Source: Saxidomus purpurata (taxonomy: Eukaryota > Mollusca > Bivalvia > Venerida > Veneridae). From it: DNA of 64,000 bases. A program made the position numbers and the translations under genes. The stretch lies in the NCBI GenBank assembly GCA_022818135.1, contig JAFMSR010000007.1:25702261-25766260 (forward strand), read 5' to 3'. The notes under the pieces are model-generated. The model saw only the letters and a program-made list of their open reading frames with translations, did not search any database and had not been told where the DNA came from. Numbering within the stretch: position 1 is the first letter of the stretch; each line of letters starts with the position of its first letter. Positions 37,085 through 49,900 of this stretch are shown here, piece by piece.

Positions 37085-37194
37085 GTTATTTGTTTTTTGA
37101 CGTGATATATGGGGATATATTACCTGCCTTGACATAATATTAGAACCCTAGGCAGGTAATATATCCCCATATACCACGTCAAAAACCAAATAAC
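37085..37194. repeat. 45-bp-arm palindrome
   Basis: Arms 37085-37129 and 37150-37194 pair at 43 of 45 positions around a 20-nt loop. The arm includes TTTTTGACGTG and ATATGGGGATATATTACCTG. This looks like a very young foldback element or MITE, because old palindromes decay quickly. Confidence 0.85.
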
Positions 37195-38686
37195 ATATAA
37201 TAATATACAATGTATATATTTCATGTATTTTACTAAAATAAATCAAGAATCATCAAAACAGTATCACTTATATTCATTTAACCATCCAATACCCAATGAT
37301 AGCAAACACTTATTTTTGATTTTTCCCCTTTGCCAGATTATGCTACTTTATAAGGTTTAAACCCTATTGCTTGTGTGATTTCCAGTTCATATTATTTTAA
37401 TATTTTAATAGCAGAAATTTAGTGGTGAGCAATACCGCATTCCCAGCACAAGCATCATTTAAAAAAAAATTCTATTTTTAGTAACAGCAACCTTGACCCA
37501 AAAGGCCCCAAAAGCAATCCCAAGGCCCACATCAGGTCTCATGGCAATACCTCATTCCTGACTATAGTTACTGACCAGATATGGCCTGTTTGACATCACC
37601 TGGCAAACAACCTGTCCTGCCAACAATATGCAGTCAACTTGTGCTAGCGGTCACCTTTTAATAGAGGTCACTGGCGGAGAACTGTCAGTCTGAATTCCCC
37701 CTGTTCAAATTTACACACAAAAAGGCCGGTAATAGCAGTCACCTGACGTCTGCGGTCAGTGATGCAAACAAGGGCCACTTAAATCATCGCAGCCGGCTGG
37801 ATCAAAGCATTTTCAAATGGTTTCTTATACAGCTGTTTGCACCTCAAACGACGTGAAATAATCAAAGATGCTTTTGATAGTGAAAAGAGGTGCTAAAGTT
37901 AATTGTCACCTCCACATGTGAAGCACACATGTTATTAATCCATTTAAAATGTAATTGCCAAAATCAACTCTTTCGATTGCTTGATTGTTTATTTGATACA
38001 GAACCTCTTCGCAATTTGGAGTCGCAGTTTTCGTTGTTTGTGCAACTAAATAATAATCGATTATTTCAACTTTTTGAATTGTCAAGTGTGACTGTTTGCA
38101 AAATATAAAAGCCATAGTATACTCGAAATTCAGATAAATCTTTATTCGGTTAATACATACATGTGATAAACAATGTTTAGTATGAAGAAACTACCATAAT
38201 TGCCCACACCTTGGAACAAAGGTCACAGGTGAATGACGGCCATTTTCATGGTTTCCCTTGACCAGCCTTTGTTCACAAGTTTGACTGTACCCTAATTAAA
38301 TAACCTGGATTTTGAACTTCACTAAAAATCTGGTTAATACACAGAAAAATTGCTTCAATGTAATAATCATGATAAAGAAAAGTAGGGTTTCTTTATTAAA
38401 GCACAGTATATCAAATAAATAGATATAACTTATTATCTGATAAATCTGTCCTAAACCAATCACTGATAGATAAGGAAGTTAAACACAGAAACAATAAATA
38501 AAGGTAGATAAAAAAAAACGCAATCAAATTATCAATATATCATTTCACATGCCAATGTTTCAAGAGGCAATCCATACATAAATTACATTCAGTTCAGATA
38601 ATGACAAACAAGTTGGAAACATTTCAAAATATAGTGTTCCAATCCTCAACACTGACTGCATATTTCAGTAAATGGTTTAAAACAAA
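37195..38686. other. No recognisable gene
   Basis: Intergenic. 38410-38575 is related to 25840-26035. Short frames at 37890-38115 on both strands have no support. Confidence 0.5.
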
Positions 38687-40045
38687 GATTTGGGCCATAG
38701 TGAAAACTTAAGGCAATTCTAGCCTTATATGGAAACACACAATTGGGGTCATAGTGAAAACAAAGCTGATTTGGGCTGTAGTGAATACTTAAGGTTGGTT
38801 ACCCCTTATGAGGAAACACTGATTTGGGACATAGTGAATACTAAAGGGAAGTCAAGCCTTATGAGAAAACACTGACTTGGGACATAGTGAATACTAAAGG
38901 GAAGTCAAGCCTTATGAGAAAACACTGACTTGGGACATAGTGAATACTAAAGGGAAGTCAAGCCTTATGAGAAAACACTGACTTGAGACATAGTGAATAC
39001 TTAGGGAAGTCAAGCCTTATGAGAAAACACTGACTTGAGACATAGTGAATACTAAAGGGAAGTCAAGCCTTATGAGAAAACACTGACTTGAGACATAGTG
39101 AATACTAAAGGGAAGTCAAGCCTTATGAGAAAACACTGACTTGAGACATAGTGAATACTAAAGGGAAGTCAAGCCTTATGAGAAAACACTGACTTGAGAC
39201 ATAGTGAATACTAAAGGGAAGTCAAGCCTTATGAGAAAACACTGACTTGAGACAAAGTGAATACTTAGGGAAGTCAAGCCTTATGAGAAAACACTGACTT
39301 GAGACATAGTGAATACTTAAGGGAAGTCAAGCCTTATGAGAAAACACTGACTTGAGACATAGTGAATACTTAGGGAAGTCAAGCCTTTTGAGAAAACACT
39401 GACTTGAGACATAGTGAACAGTTAAGGGAAGTCAAGCCTTATGAGAAAACACTGACTTGAGACATAGTGAATACTTAGGGAAGTCAAGCCTTATGAGAAA
39501 ACAATGACTTGAGACATAGTGAATACTTAGGGAAGTCAAGCCTTATGAGAAAACACTGACTTGAGACATAGTGAATACTTGATGGAAGTCAAGCCTTATG
39601 AGAAAACACTGACTTGAGACATAGTGAATACCTAAGGGAAGTCAAGCCTTATGAGAAAACACTGACTTGAGATATAGTGAATACTTGAGGCAAGTCAAGC
39701 CTTATGAGAAAACACTGACTTGGGACAAAGTGAATACTTGAGGCAAGTCAAACCTTATGAGGAAACACTGACTTGGGACATAGTGAATACTTGATGCAAG
39801 TCAAGACTCATGACGAAACACTGACTTGAGACACATAGAATACTTGAGGCAAGTCAAGCCTCATGAGGAAACACTGACTTGGGATATAGTGAATACTTGA
39901 AGCAAGTCAAGCCTTATGAGGAAACACTGACTTGGGACATAGTGAACTTTGACTAAAGGGAATATTTAAGGCAAACTAAGCCTTATATGAAAAATGCTGA
40001 CCTGGACCAAATAAAGAAAATGCTGACTTGGGCTTTATTGAATAA
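38687..40045 (+). repeat. 53-bp minisatellite between the Toll-like genes
   Basis: About 24 head-to-tail units of 52-53 bp of the type GACATAGTGAATACT..., GGGAAGTCAAGCCTTATGAG, AAAACACTGACTT. The central units are almost identical, while units at both edges are diverged, the usual signature of ongoing unequal exchange or slippage in the middle. No spacer variability of CRISPR type. Confidence 0.95.
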
Positions 40046-40747
40046 TTAAGGCAAGAGACACCAAGGTGGCAGGTTTTTAAGTCAGCTAGCAAAACACTGA
40101 TTGACTCTAATCTTGTAAGCAAACACAACAAAAACTGAAGACTTGATTAGCTTAAAGTGACTTTTTAAAAAAACCTTCCACTATAGCAGGAGGCCCAACT
40201 TTACAAAAAGGTGTTCTTGTGAAATGAGGGCCTTCTCAGACTGTTCTGAAGAAAACAGACTACTTTGTCATATCTTTGATTTTGTACCACCTTAAACTTT
40301 ACCACTACCTGAAACTTTGTGATTGGACATTTCTGATATATCCATAAATTTTGCTAACCAAACAAATCTCTGAAAACTGTTTTCAAATAAATCTGCCAAA
40401 CAGATTACTGGGGCATTAGTGCTTTATCATCAGTTAAATAGGTCAGTGTTATTGCTGTGAAACAAACCACTTCAGAATGATAAAACTATTCATTGCTTTA
40501 TTAACAGCTATGTGTCCCCGATACTTTTCATACAATTTTGTGAAGATTAAGTCACCTAAATTAAAATTAAAAAAGCACCCTCTTTTCATTAGAAAAGATC
40601 TATCTCCCAATAAATTGCTCAAATAATTAGATCAACACAGCCACAAAATCTGACCTCATAAAGACCATGGTCAATGTTAAGATGTTAAAGAATGATATCT
40701 GTTATCATTCAAAGTTTGGCTACAGCAATTCAACTTTTTTAGATAAC
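40046..40747. other. No recognisable feature; 5' flank of the second Toll-like gene
   Basis: AT-rich sequence without exon-like frames. Confidence 0.5.
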
Positions 40748-40757
40748 AGAAATTCCC
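40748..40757 (-). promoter_or_regulatory. NF-kB/Dorsal-like site
   Basis: The minus strand reads GGGAATTTCT, one mismatch from GGGRNWTYCC, 14 bp upstream of the TATA-like box. A single short match can occur by chance. Confidence 0.3.
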
Positions 40758-40771
40758 TAATGTAGCTTTGG

Positions 40772-40782
40772 TATATATATAA
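40772..40782 (+). promoter_or_regulatory. TATA-like box of the second Toll-like gene
   Basis: TATATATAAAA lies 33 bp before the proposed start codon. A TSS about 30 bp downstream would leave a 5' leader of roughly a dozen bases, which is short, so another TSS is possible. Confidence 0.45.
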
Positions 40783-40814
40783 AAACTAAAGTGCTGTGGG
40801 AACATTCAATAAGG

Positions 40815-43629
40815 ATGGAGACACAAAACATGTACAGGTACATTCAATACTTATATCTTGAATTTTGACACACACCATAAAATACATCATAACATTCTGA
40901 GCTTTTAACAATAATAGAACATTTAACATATCTATGCATATTTATTTTTTTCTTTTAATTAGGATAAACATTGTAACAAATAATATTATCATTTTAACTT
41001 TTGATGTTATTGGAAAAAACTGATTGCGAATAATTTCTTTTCCAGGATATTTGTATTCATACACTGGCTTCTGTTATCCAACGTCCAGAGTCAACTTGCC
41101 AGCATTTCACCTTCTGGTGCCTTGGATTTATTACAATCAACTTTTCCAGACCAATGGAGACCAAAGGGAGTTCCAGACAAAAATGACCTTCGCTGTACTT
41201 CGGAGACAAAAACCTCCTGTTTTAAACGAACTTCAATGAATGCTGACAACTGCTGCAACTGCGAAGCAACACCAATCTGGGAAGGCAAAGAGCAACAGTT
41301 GCCCATTGAGTATCTAACTGTTCTTGGAAAGGCTATGGTTTTACATGAGAATCCTGTAAACCTTACAACTGTGTACAAAATCGAACATTCAAATGCTGAA
41401 ATATCACAGATGCCTCTCAACTTCTGTAACAATGATGCAAAAGCTTTACATCAACTTTCAACATCTGCTCAAGAACTAGTAAATATCTCAACCTTTTGGC
41501 CAAGGATCGTAAAAATTGATTTGTCATCAAACAAGATTTCTGACATTGGAAATCTCAACTGCTTGACAGCACTGGATACACTCGACTTATCGTCAAACAG
41601 AATTAGGCATCTTTCAAATACATCGTTTGTCAATCTTTCACACTTGAGGATTCTTTTACTGGATCACAATAGAATAAAAACAATGGACACTTTTATCATT
41701 GCAGCAGACACAATGCATCTGTCGCGGATAGATCTCAGTGAAAATGAACTCAAAAGTCTGGACATTACCAATTTCATTACTAAAAATCCATTTTGTTCCA
41801 TAGATTATTCCGGGAATGTTATTGAAAAGCTAACGAACATAGAAAACAAACATCTCAATACAAGCACACATTACGAAAGTGGATTCGTCTCCCTGCAGGG
41901 AAATATGTTCAATACTTTCCCAGACTTCAAAGAATTACTAAATTTAGATAGCATTGCACAACTAGGGAGTCTGTTAGAACTTGCATTTGATTTTCGTGAT
42001 ACAGAGATTGGCTGTGATTGTGCTCTTGAACCAATAATGGAAAAGTCCAAGAATTTCGTAAAAACATACTGGCGAGACTATTTTGATGTAAAATGTGCAT
42101 CTCCTGAGAGTCTGAAAGGTAAATCAGTTGTAAATGTCACACTTGATGATTTTGTCTGTGATCTCAAACCAAAGGATGGTTGTCCTTTTGGGTGTGATTG
42201 TAAGGATATCCCAAGTCAACAGACGCTTTTTGTTAACTGTGGTCACACTGGTAAAACAGAGTTTCCAGACCTCCTACCATTGTCAAAGTATTCAGCAAAA
42301 ATTAATCTTAATCTCACTGGAAATGAAATAACAAATATAGGCAACATCTCCTACTTGAATAAAATATCAAATTTAGATATGTCGCAAAACAAACTTGAAG
42401 AAATTGATGAGGAGGCTGCTAAGGCATTAGAAAACTCCAGTATCAATTTATCTGGAAATTCTAGACTTACTTCAATACCACATTCTATGCAATACCTAAA
42501 TATTTGTTCCCTCCATATGAGTAGTCTTGTGTTAGACTGTACATGCAACTCTAAATGGATTGAAAATTGGATGAATGTGAAAAGCTGTTCAAGAAGAGAT
42601 ATCGGTAATTTCCTATGTCGTGTTGAAAATCACGGTATAATACCGGCTGAGGAATTCAGCCTTGACATGTTGGACTGTAATCCAAAGGATCGATTCCTAA
42701 TAATTATAACTATGGTAATAGCAGGCATCTTACTGACATTGATCATAGTTGCCATGTTACTGTTCCAATTCAGGTATGAGGTTTTAATCATGCTGTTAAA
42801 ATTGCGCCAGAACAATCCGAATGCAGTCAAACCGCAACACAAATATGACGCGTTTATCTCATTTGACAGCAAAAATGACGAGCTTCGAAAATGGGTTTAT
42901 ATGACATTAGTACAGTACCTTGAAGAGAACGGTTATAAAATCTTTCTTACTTGTCGGGATCTTCCTTTCGGTGAAGTCCAAGCAACAGCTACAATTGACA
43001 CTTTACAGCTGACTCGTAACTTCGTCCTTATTCTTTCCGAAAGCTACTTGAATCAAACAGAGCAAATATGGACAGACAATGAGTGGAAGTATGGCTGGCA
43101 TATGTTCACTACAGATTCACAGAAGAACATAGTTCTTATAAACTATGACCACGTTTCATCATTTGATGTTGAACATCCTCAAATAAAAGCATTCCTTAGA
43201 GTTGGAGGCCAAGTAGACTTTCTGAATTCTCACAGAAATATCATGAATCAAATTTCCACTAAACTTGGTCCAAAATGTACTATAAAAGAACAATCACACC
43301 GCAAAGATAACAGCAAAAGAATGTTTGTCCCTGCCCATCTCTTTCAAGCTCATAAGGTAGATAACCAAGAAGACATTGACGATGCCGACAGTATATATGA
43401 TATATCCGATGATGGTGAAGACAAAGATGGAGACCCTTTTGAAACTAATGGTAACAACTGCACTAATATTACAACAGATATGAATTTGGACACACAAGAG
43501 CGTAATATTTCAAGAAATATCACTGTAAATAAAGTACATGGTAACAGTTCACCAACAATTTCAAAAGGAATCCTTGACATTAAAGAAATTAAAAGACCAG
43601 TGAATGGACCACTAAATCACTGGAGGTGA
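40815..43629 (+). CDS. Toll-like receptor, multiple-cysteine-cluster type
   Basis: Membrane receptor of innate immunity, signalling through TIR-domain adaptors. Exons are 40815-40837 and 41046-43629, with a 208-nt intron (ACAG/GTACAT donor, TTTTCCAG acceptor), 868 residues. The start has a favourable context (A at -3, G at +4), and a second in-frame ATG is at 40830. Order: signal segment (METQNMYRIFVFIHWLLL), Cys cluster CCNC...IWEG, LRR block (about 164-262), LRR C-terminal cap starting CDCALEPIM (324-386), N-terminal-type cap CPFGCDC, short LRRs (423-486), second cap (501-550), membrane helix (556-582), TIR 606-750 with box 1 YDAFISF, box 2 RDLPFGE at 645 and NEWKYGW, then a tail of about 118 residues. 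Two caps flanking a linker are typical of Toll-like 'mcc' receptors. The ectodomain has few LRRs. It is a tandem paralogue of the gene at 33184-36251, and their signal exons and intron phase agree. Confidence 0.92.
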
Positions 43630-43791
43630 ACAATACTACGGTGTTTTCTATACCGTGAAAATGATGATTTCCTTTTATATATATCCTAATTATTCAGAAG
43701 AACTTCCTGAAAAACCTTGCTGTAAATATACCTTTTACAGTTGATTTTCATAGACACATTCTCTTATTTCAACTGTATCTAGTTCTTGCTG

Positions 43792-43797
43792 AATAAA
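43792..43797 (+). terminator. Poly(A) signal of the second Toll-like gene
   Basis: AATAAA lies 163 nt after the stop codon, between this gene and the last visible exon of the opposing gene. Confidence 0.55.
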
Positions 43798-43992
43798 TGT
43801 GTTGAACTCAGTTATCTCATATCATTAAATATATGGATGCATGTAATACAACTTAACCTTCTTTTTCACAAGCACATAATTTATCCATTTTTGCAAATCT
43901 AATGTTATTTTCACAATGAAAATAGAAGTAACATTTCTTTTTACTGTCTCTAACAGCACTGTACCATCCTTAATTTCTAAAATTGGACTTAC

Positions 43993-46900
43993 CCATTTTT
44001 CCTTTTGGACAGTACCATTATTTGTTAATACAAGTGCCGAATTAGAAATAACTAACAGAATATCAAACCATGTAGATCATGACAAGACTGCATAGCTGTG
44101 CAGACTGACCACATTCTGCTCTGATCCAGAAGGCATATTCACCTGTCAGCAGTAAGCTAAAAGTTCAATTTCCATTAGGGTGTCTACACGTTTGTGTGTG
44201 AAGTCATAAGGCATGACAACACATACACATCGGTTATCCACAGTGTGGGCCTACATACATATTTTTGACCGACACAAGCATCCTTGACTATAAGGGAACC
44301 CATGATAGACACATTAAGATGCAAGGCACCTTACAAGTCATTATGGCTGACAACACTTCAAGTATGGGCCTAGGCAGCATGATGCAAGTGGAAATCATAG
44401 GGTCAGCCATCTAAATCATCATTACACTGCAAGTCATGATATGGCGTACATGCTCTCTGGATAGGTAACAATACTGTTATGGATATCAAGGTTGTTATGC
44501 AGACTTCCCAAAAGTGGGTAAAAATAGCCAGACATTTGGCAAGGCAAGGCCTAGAAATCTGCAGGACCAAAAAAAATAGTAAAGTAATAAAAAAGAGAAT
44601 CTATCTATCTATTCACACTATTGATATAAAGCAATGAAAAGCATTGATTTACTCAATGAAATTTAATCTCTTTTTATTTACCAAGACTATTGAATTTCCT
44701 GTCCTCAACATCACTTTCTTGGATTTGACTGCGAAAAACGGCCGAGAATTTACCAAATCCAACTGCTCTAACGGAGCCCTGGATTTGATAGATGCCGGTC
44801 AGTCGGACTGATTCTGTATTAAAAAACATTGGTCCGCATCAGAATCTTCCGGTCATGTCTGTCGGACAGACAACTTTGGGAAAGTTTGGTATTGCAAACA
44901 ATCGTATCTTCATTCTAAATGAGTTATAACTATATTTCGCTTAACCATCTATAAGACTTACCTTTGTCTTGCTTGGTTAGAAGCTTGGTCAGTGTCTTGA
45001 AGAAGCTGTCTGACGCACATTTTCTTTGGAATTTGGTCACTTCTGTGTCTCCTACAGTGCACTACAAATGTGAATTAAAACAACTGTTTCCATTCATATC
45101 TTAACAAAGCATAAAGGAATTTCTTTTAATGAAAAAACAGAGATATGCAAAACACAGCTGTCACTGTACATAACATACAAATGTATTACCCCTACCCGTA
45201 GCTTCAAAAAGTGTAAACTTTAGCTATGAGCTGATGACCTAATTCTTGTCTACACACTTAATAGGTAGCTCAACATAATGTAGTTATACTGAAATCTTAG
45301 ACAGGCACAAAGTTATTGCTGAGACACAAACAACTGCTATGTAATCTATATTGAAGCTGTAACCCTTTGAGTCACCTTGACCTTTGAGCTGGGGACCTCA
45401 ATGTTGTATGAGAATCACCTATGACCGTAGCCTATTGTGTGATTTTTTGTGGGGTTGAAAACTTAATTTGAATTTATACTAATTTATTCATTCTCGATTG
45501 CGAAACAAGTTCTTACAACTTAGATCAAATGCTCTTGAGACCCATTCCAGATGGAATCAACCTCGAAGAGAGAGAGGCAATGTGGAACATATTTATGTCT
45601 TGCCTTAGGACATTACGGACATGGCTATGGTGGGATATGACCCGGATCGATCTTAAGGGATTTTGTTCTGTAGGACCCAGTGACTATTTTTCACCTAAAT
45701 AGCTTATCATGGAAAGGAAGTAAGACCGCACAACATCAAAAATGTCTACACTAAAATCAGGCCGATTAAGTTGACCAAATTATCAAATCCCTGTTCATCC
45801 CTTACAAGTTACATGCAGAAGTCATGTTCTTGTGTTGTTACTTCCTTCCAGAAGTATAATCCTCAGTTCCAAACAATTTCTTCTATGTAGAAGTAAAATC
45901 CATCCTTTTGAATTATTACTGCTATGCAGAACTTTAAATTATTCCTTTCATGAAGAAGTAAAGTCAACTGTTTTAAATTGTTATTTCCATGCAGAAGTAA
46001 AATCCATCCATTTAAAGTGTTACATCCATGCAGAATTAAAAGACATCATTTTAAGTTCTTACTTCCATGAAGAAGTAAAGTCCACAGTTTTTAATTATTA
46101 CTTTCACGCGGAATTAAAAGCCATAGTTTTAATGCCATAACTTACATGTGATAGATCCTTATTGTTCTTTTTTACTGTGAAAAAGCTCTGCAAAAACAGG
46201 AACTCTAAAATCTTCTGCTGGCCCGTGGAGTCTGCGTTATTACACACAAAACCCAATTGTTGAACACACCACTGTGGGAAGGCTTGTGTCTTGTTCTCTG
46301 AAACACTGACAAAACTTCTTCCTTGGAAAATACAATATTGAATGGGAAAATGAACAATTTAATCTGGCTATACATGTATTTAAGATAAGCAGTATTCAGG
46401 GCTAATAAAAGCAAAAAGGCACCCATGATGTGTACCTTTTTTGTCAAGATTTATTTGACAAGAAACCAGATAATAGCCCTGAACAGACAAAAGAGTCGGT
46501 TCTGAGTTTTTTTCCTTCTTATTCAACCTTGAGACTAGAAATCACTGATAAGAGATTAAGCAAAGAAAGTGAGTTATGGGGATACTTTCCTGTCTTAGAT
46601 TGTAAATCACAATTTTAAGAAAGACATTAATCACTGATTAATACCCTTAGAATAATGAGCATTTCTATATAATAATATAAAATGTATGAATGGTTGTAAC
46701 GCTTTCATTCTCCTTGAATATAGAGGATCCTAGTCAAACATTTAAAATCCAAAATTTTTTTTACGGATATTTTCATTTATATCTATTAATAAAAGAAATC
46801 ACTCCATATACACTGCAACCCCGTTATAATGTGGTAGTCGGGGTCCAACTGATCCGCGTTATAAGTGAGACTCTTTTTATAACGCGGTCTGATCATCGGC

Positions 46901-49900
46901 CGCTGTTTTCTTGCATAAAATAAATTAGTTAATTAAGCGCGAAATTAAATATGTAAAAGAGAAATTCTCACGTAAATATTTGCTATTGAAAACGAAAGTA
47001 CATCTATTTTTCGAAAATGATGACTAAAGTGAAAGTACTTTTTTGTTAAAACAAACAATTGATTTATTTAAGTTCAAGTAAGCCTGCAATCAAAGATGCG
47101 CAAACAAATATTAATTCACATGATTTAGAAGTTATTGTCTAACAAACAAAGAGGTCAGCTTGTGAATAACGGAGCCGTGAAAAAATACCAGTAAGCCGTA
47201 ATTGTTTTAACACTTCTTTGTTTATAGACGCTTGATACCGCGTAAGTGACAAAGATCAATTAAACCTGCCATGTTGTTTATTTACGTTTTCGAACATTTG
47301 TTTTGTATATGGACAATGCTTTTTTGACAGAAATGATTTTGGTCGATCCCGAAATTTTTGGGAGCCAAGACCCAACCGCGTTATACCGGGATTCGCGTTA
47401 TAACGGTGCGCCTTATAACGAGGTTGCAGTGCATCTCAATTCTTAAATGTTTTCAAAGCATCTTGTATGTTTTAAATTGTTCAATCCTGGACATACTTTT
47501 TATGGCCATATAATTTGGTCAAACTTCCAGAAGGTAGTTATTACCAGTAGCTAATATAATAAATAGCTAAAATTAATGTAAAAAAGGTGATTAAAGGATA
47601 TAAGGCAATGGCTATTGGAAATAAATCAGTCTGATCATGACCTGCACTGTTTGCTATTCAGCCAGTCAATATTCATGGCGCTGTCAAAGTTGAAAAAAGT
47701 CAAGATTTTTTTATTCCTGTTACCCGTGGATGCATGAGAATTTGTGGGCATAAAAGTTCATGAATTTTTAATAAAATGCAATTTTATCAAAATTCAACTT
47801 TGTGGATTTCATTATTTATACAGAATGGTAATTTTGGACAGCTTTTCATTGGAATTCCTGGATCAATCCATGAAAAGTAGTGTGGCTGCCCCTGGAATAT
47901 TAATGATTTCACACAACAGAGATTTAGTTTATACTAATTTATTTTAGGTCGATTGTGAAACAAGTTATCCAACTTATATTAATCACTCTCGACACCTCAT
48001 TCCTGATGGTATCCATCGCCATGAGGGTATGAGAGAGAGGCCAGTTTCCCTTTAAATGCTGAGCGCCAAGCAAGGGAGCTGCTGGTACCATTTTTTATGT
48101 CTTTGGTATGATGCAGCCAGGGAACGAACCCACGACCTCCTGCACTCAAAGCGGGCGCTCTACCACTAGGCTATCGAGGCGGTGATATAGAGATTTAAAG
48201 CAGAATAAAAGTCTACTTACATCCAAGAGGACTGGCCTCGGAAACCTTTAGTAAGTTCTTCAATGTATTCTGACATTGCCTCTGGCACCAACTGTAATAT
48301 AGCAAAAAGCAATGTGGTACCACTGTAATTGGGTGATATTATACCATGGCACAAGCATGAAACAAGAACATCATGCTATATCACTCAACTGATTACCAGT
48401 GCATTTACCTAAGGAAGTCACTTGTTGCTAAAGGGAGTCAGTAGTTGCTAAGGAAGTCATTGGTTGCTAGAGAAAGTCATAGGTTGCTAACGAAGGTCAC
48501 TTAATGTCACAAGCAGCCAGAGGCACTCAGAGGTTGCTAATGCAATCACTAGTCACTATGGGAAGTCAGTTATTGCCAAAAACAACTATTGCTATTTGCT
48601 AAGGTTGCAATTGTTGTTAAGGAAGTCCCTGGTGGCTAGATGATGTAAAAGGTTGCTAAGGATGTCACTGGTTGCTAGGGGAAGTCAGTAGTTGCAAAAG
48701 AAGTTAATGGTTGCTAAAAAAACCACTTGTTTCTAGGGAAATCACTAGTTGCTAAGGAAGTTACTGCTATTAACGCAGTTACTTGTTGCAAAGGAAGTAA
48801 CTGGTTCAAAGGACAAGTCAATGGCTAAGGAAGTGTCTTGTTCCATGTGGTAGAGGTCCACTAGCCAATGCTACATGCAAAATATTTAAGCTCTATAACT
48901 TGTGGTTTCAGAGAATTTTTTTTTTTTCTAAATAAACCTATGTAAAATCAAGTGATTCCCCCCTCCCCCGGCAGGGTCAATTTTGATCTGGGGGTCATAA
49001 TATGAATATTCTTGGTAGAGGTCCACTAGGCAATGCTACATGCTAGATTTTTGAGCTCTTGGCCTTGTGATTAAAGAGAAAAATACTATTAAAGTTTTTC
49101 CTTTTTGTTGCCATAGGAACCAGTGTTCACCATGAAATGAAATTCTTTGAACACCTTTGAAAGGACTTCATGCAAGGAACATCCCTCCAGTTTCATCCAC
49201 ATGGACTCAGTGGTTTCAGAGAAGATGTTGTTTGAAGCAAACTGTTGAAGGATGACAGACAGATGACAGTGTAGACAATGGGAAAATGCCAGGTGAGCTT
49301 ATAAAAACCATCGAAATCTTTTATTTGTACCTGAATTCAATGTGCAGAGACCTATATGACCAGACAGGACTACTATTAATAGGCTGAACATTAAATCATT
49401 GTATATGTATCTAGAAACAAAAGCAGATAGAACAGTTCCACAGTCAAAGCATGTAATATCAACATTTACATCTCCTTTACTATTTTTGTAAGAAAATTAC
49501 CTGACTCAGTATCTTTGATACTGTGTTTGTACTTGTCAAACTATCAAAGTCAAATGATCCTGGAGGAGTGGTCAGACATTTCAGCATCTCAATCTGGAAC
49601 TGTGCATCTGTACTTGCTGCTGTCATGTTTGCTAATTCTGTCAACTAAAAGAAAACATTACATCAGGAGTGAGATGAAAAATTTCCAATTGATTTCTTCC
49701 TCTACAAGTTAAGCATAAAAAAACTACAGAAAGAGTCTTCACAAAAACCCCTTGGGATGAAACCATAGGGGGTAGTGGGGAGCATATTGAGAAAATATTT
49801 CCTGAATATCACTATTTCAGCCATTATTCGCATTTCTTGGCAACATCAATCTGTAGGATTAAATGCAAAACGTAGTTTATAGTAAGTATAGTAGCAGAAT

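Noticed and set aside
38687..40045. Possible CRISPR-like array
   Set aside because: Contiguous 53-bp units without unique spacers, in an animal genome: a minisatellite.
45832..46140. 102-codon frame with repeated YFHAEVKS
   Set aside because: Lies on a 40-bp minisatellite inside a MYBBP1A intron on the opposite strand; periodicity explains the open frame.
48115..48183. tRNA gene on the minus strand
   Set aside because: Head of a SINE; body and tail of the family follow it.
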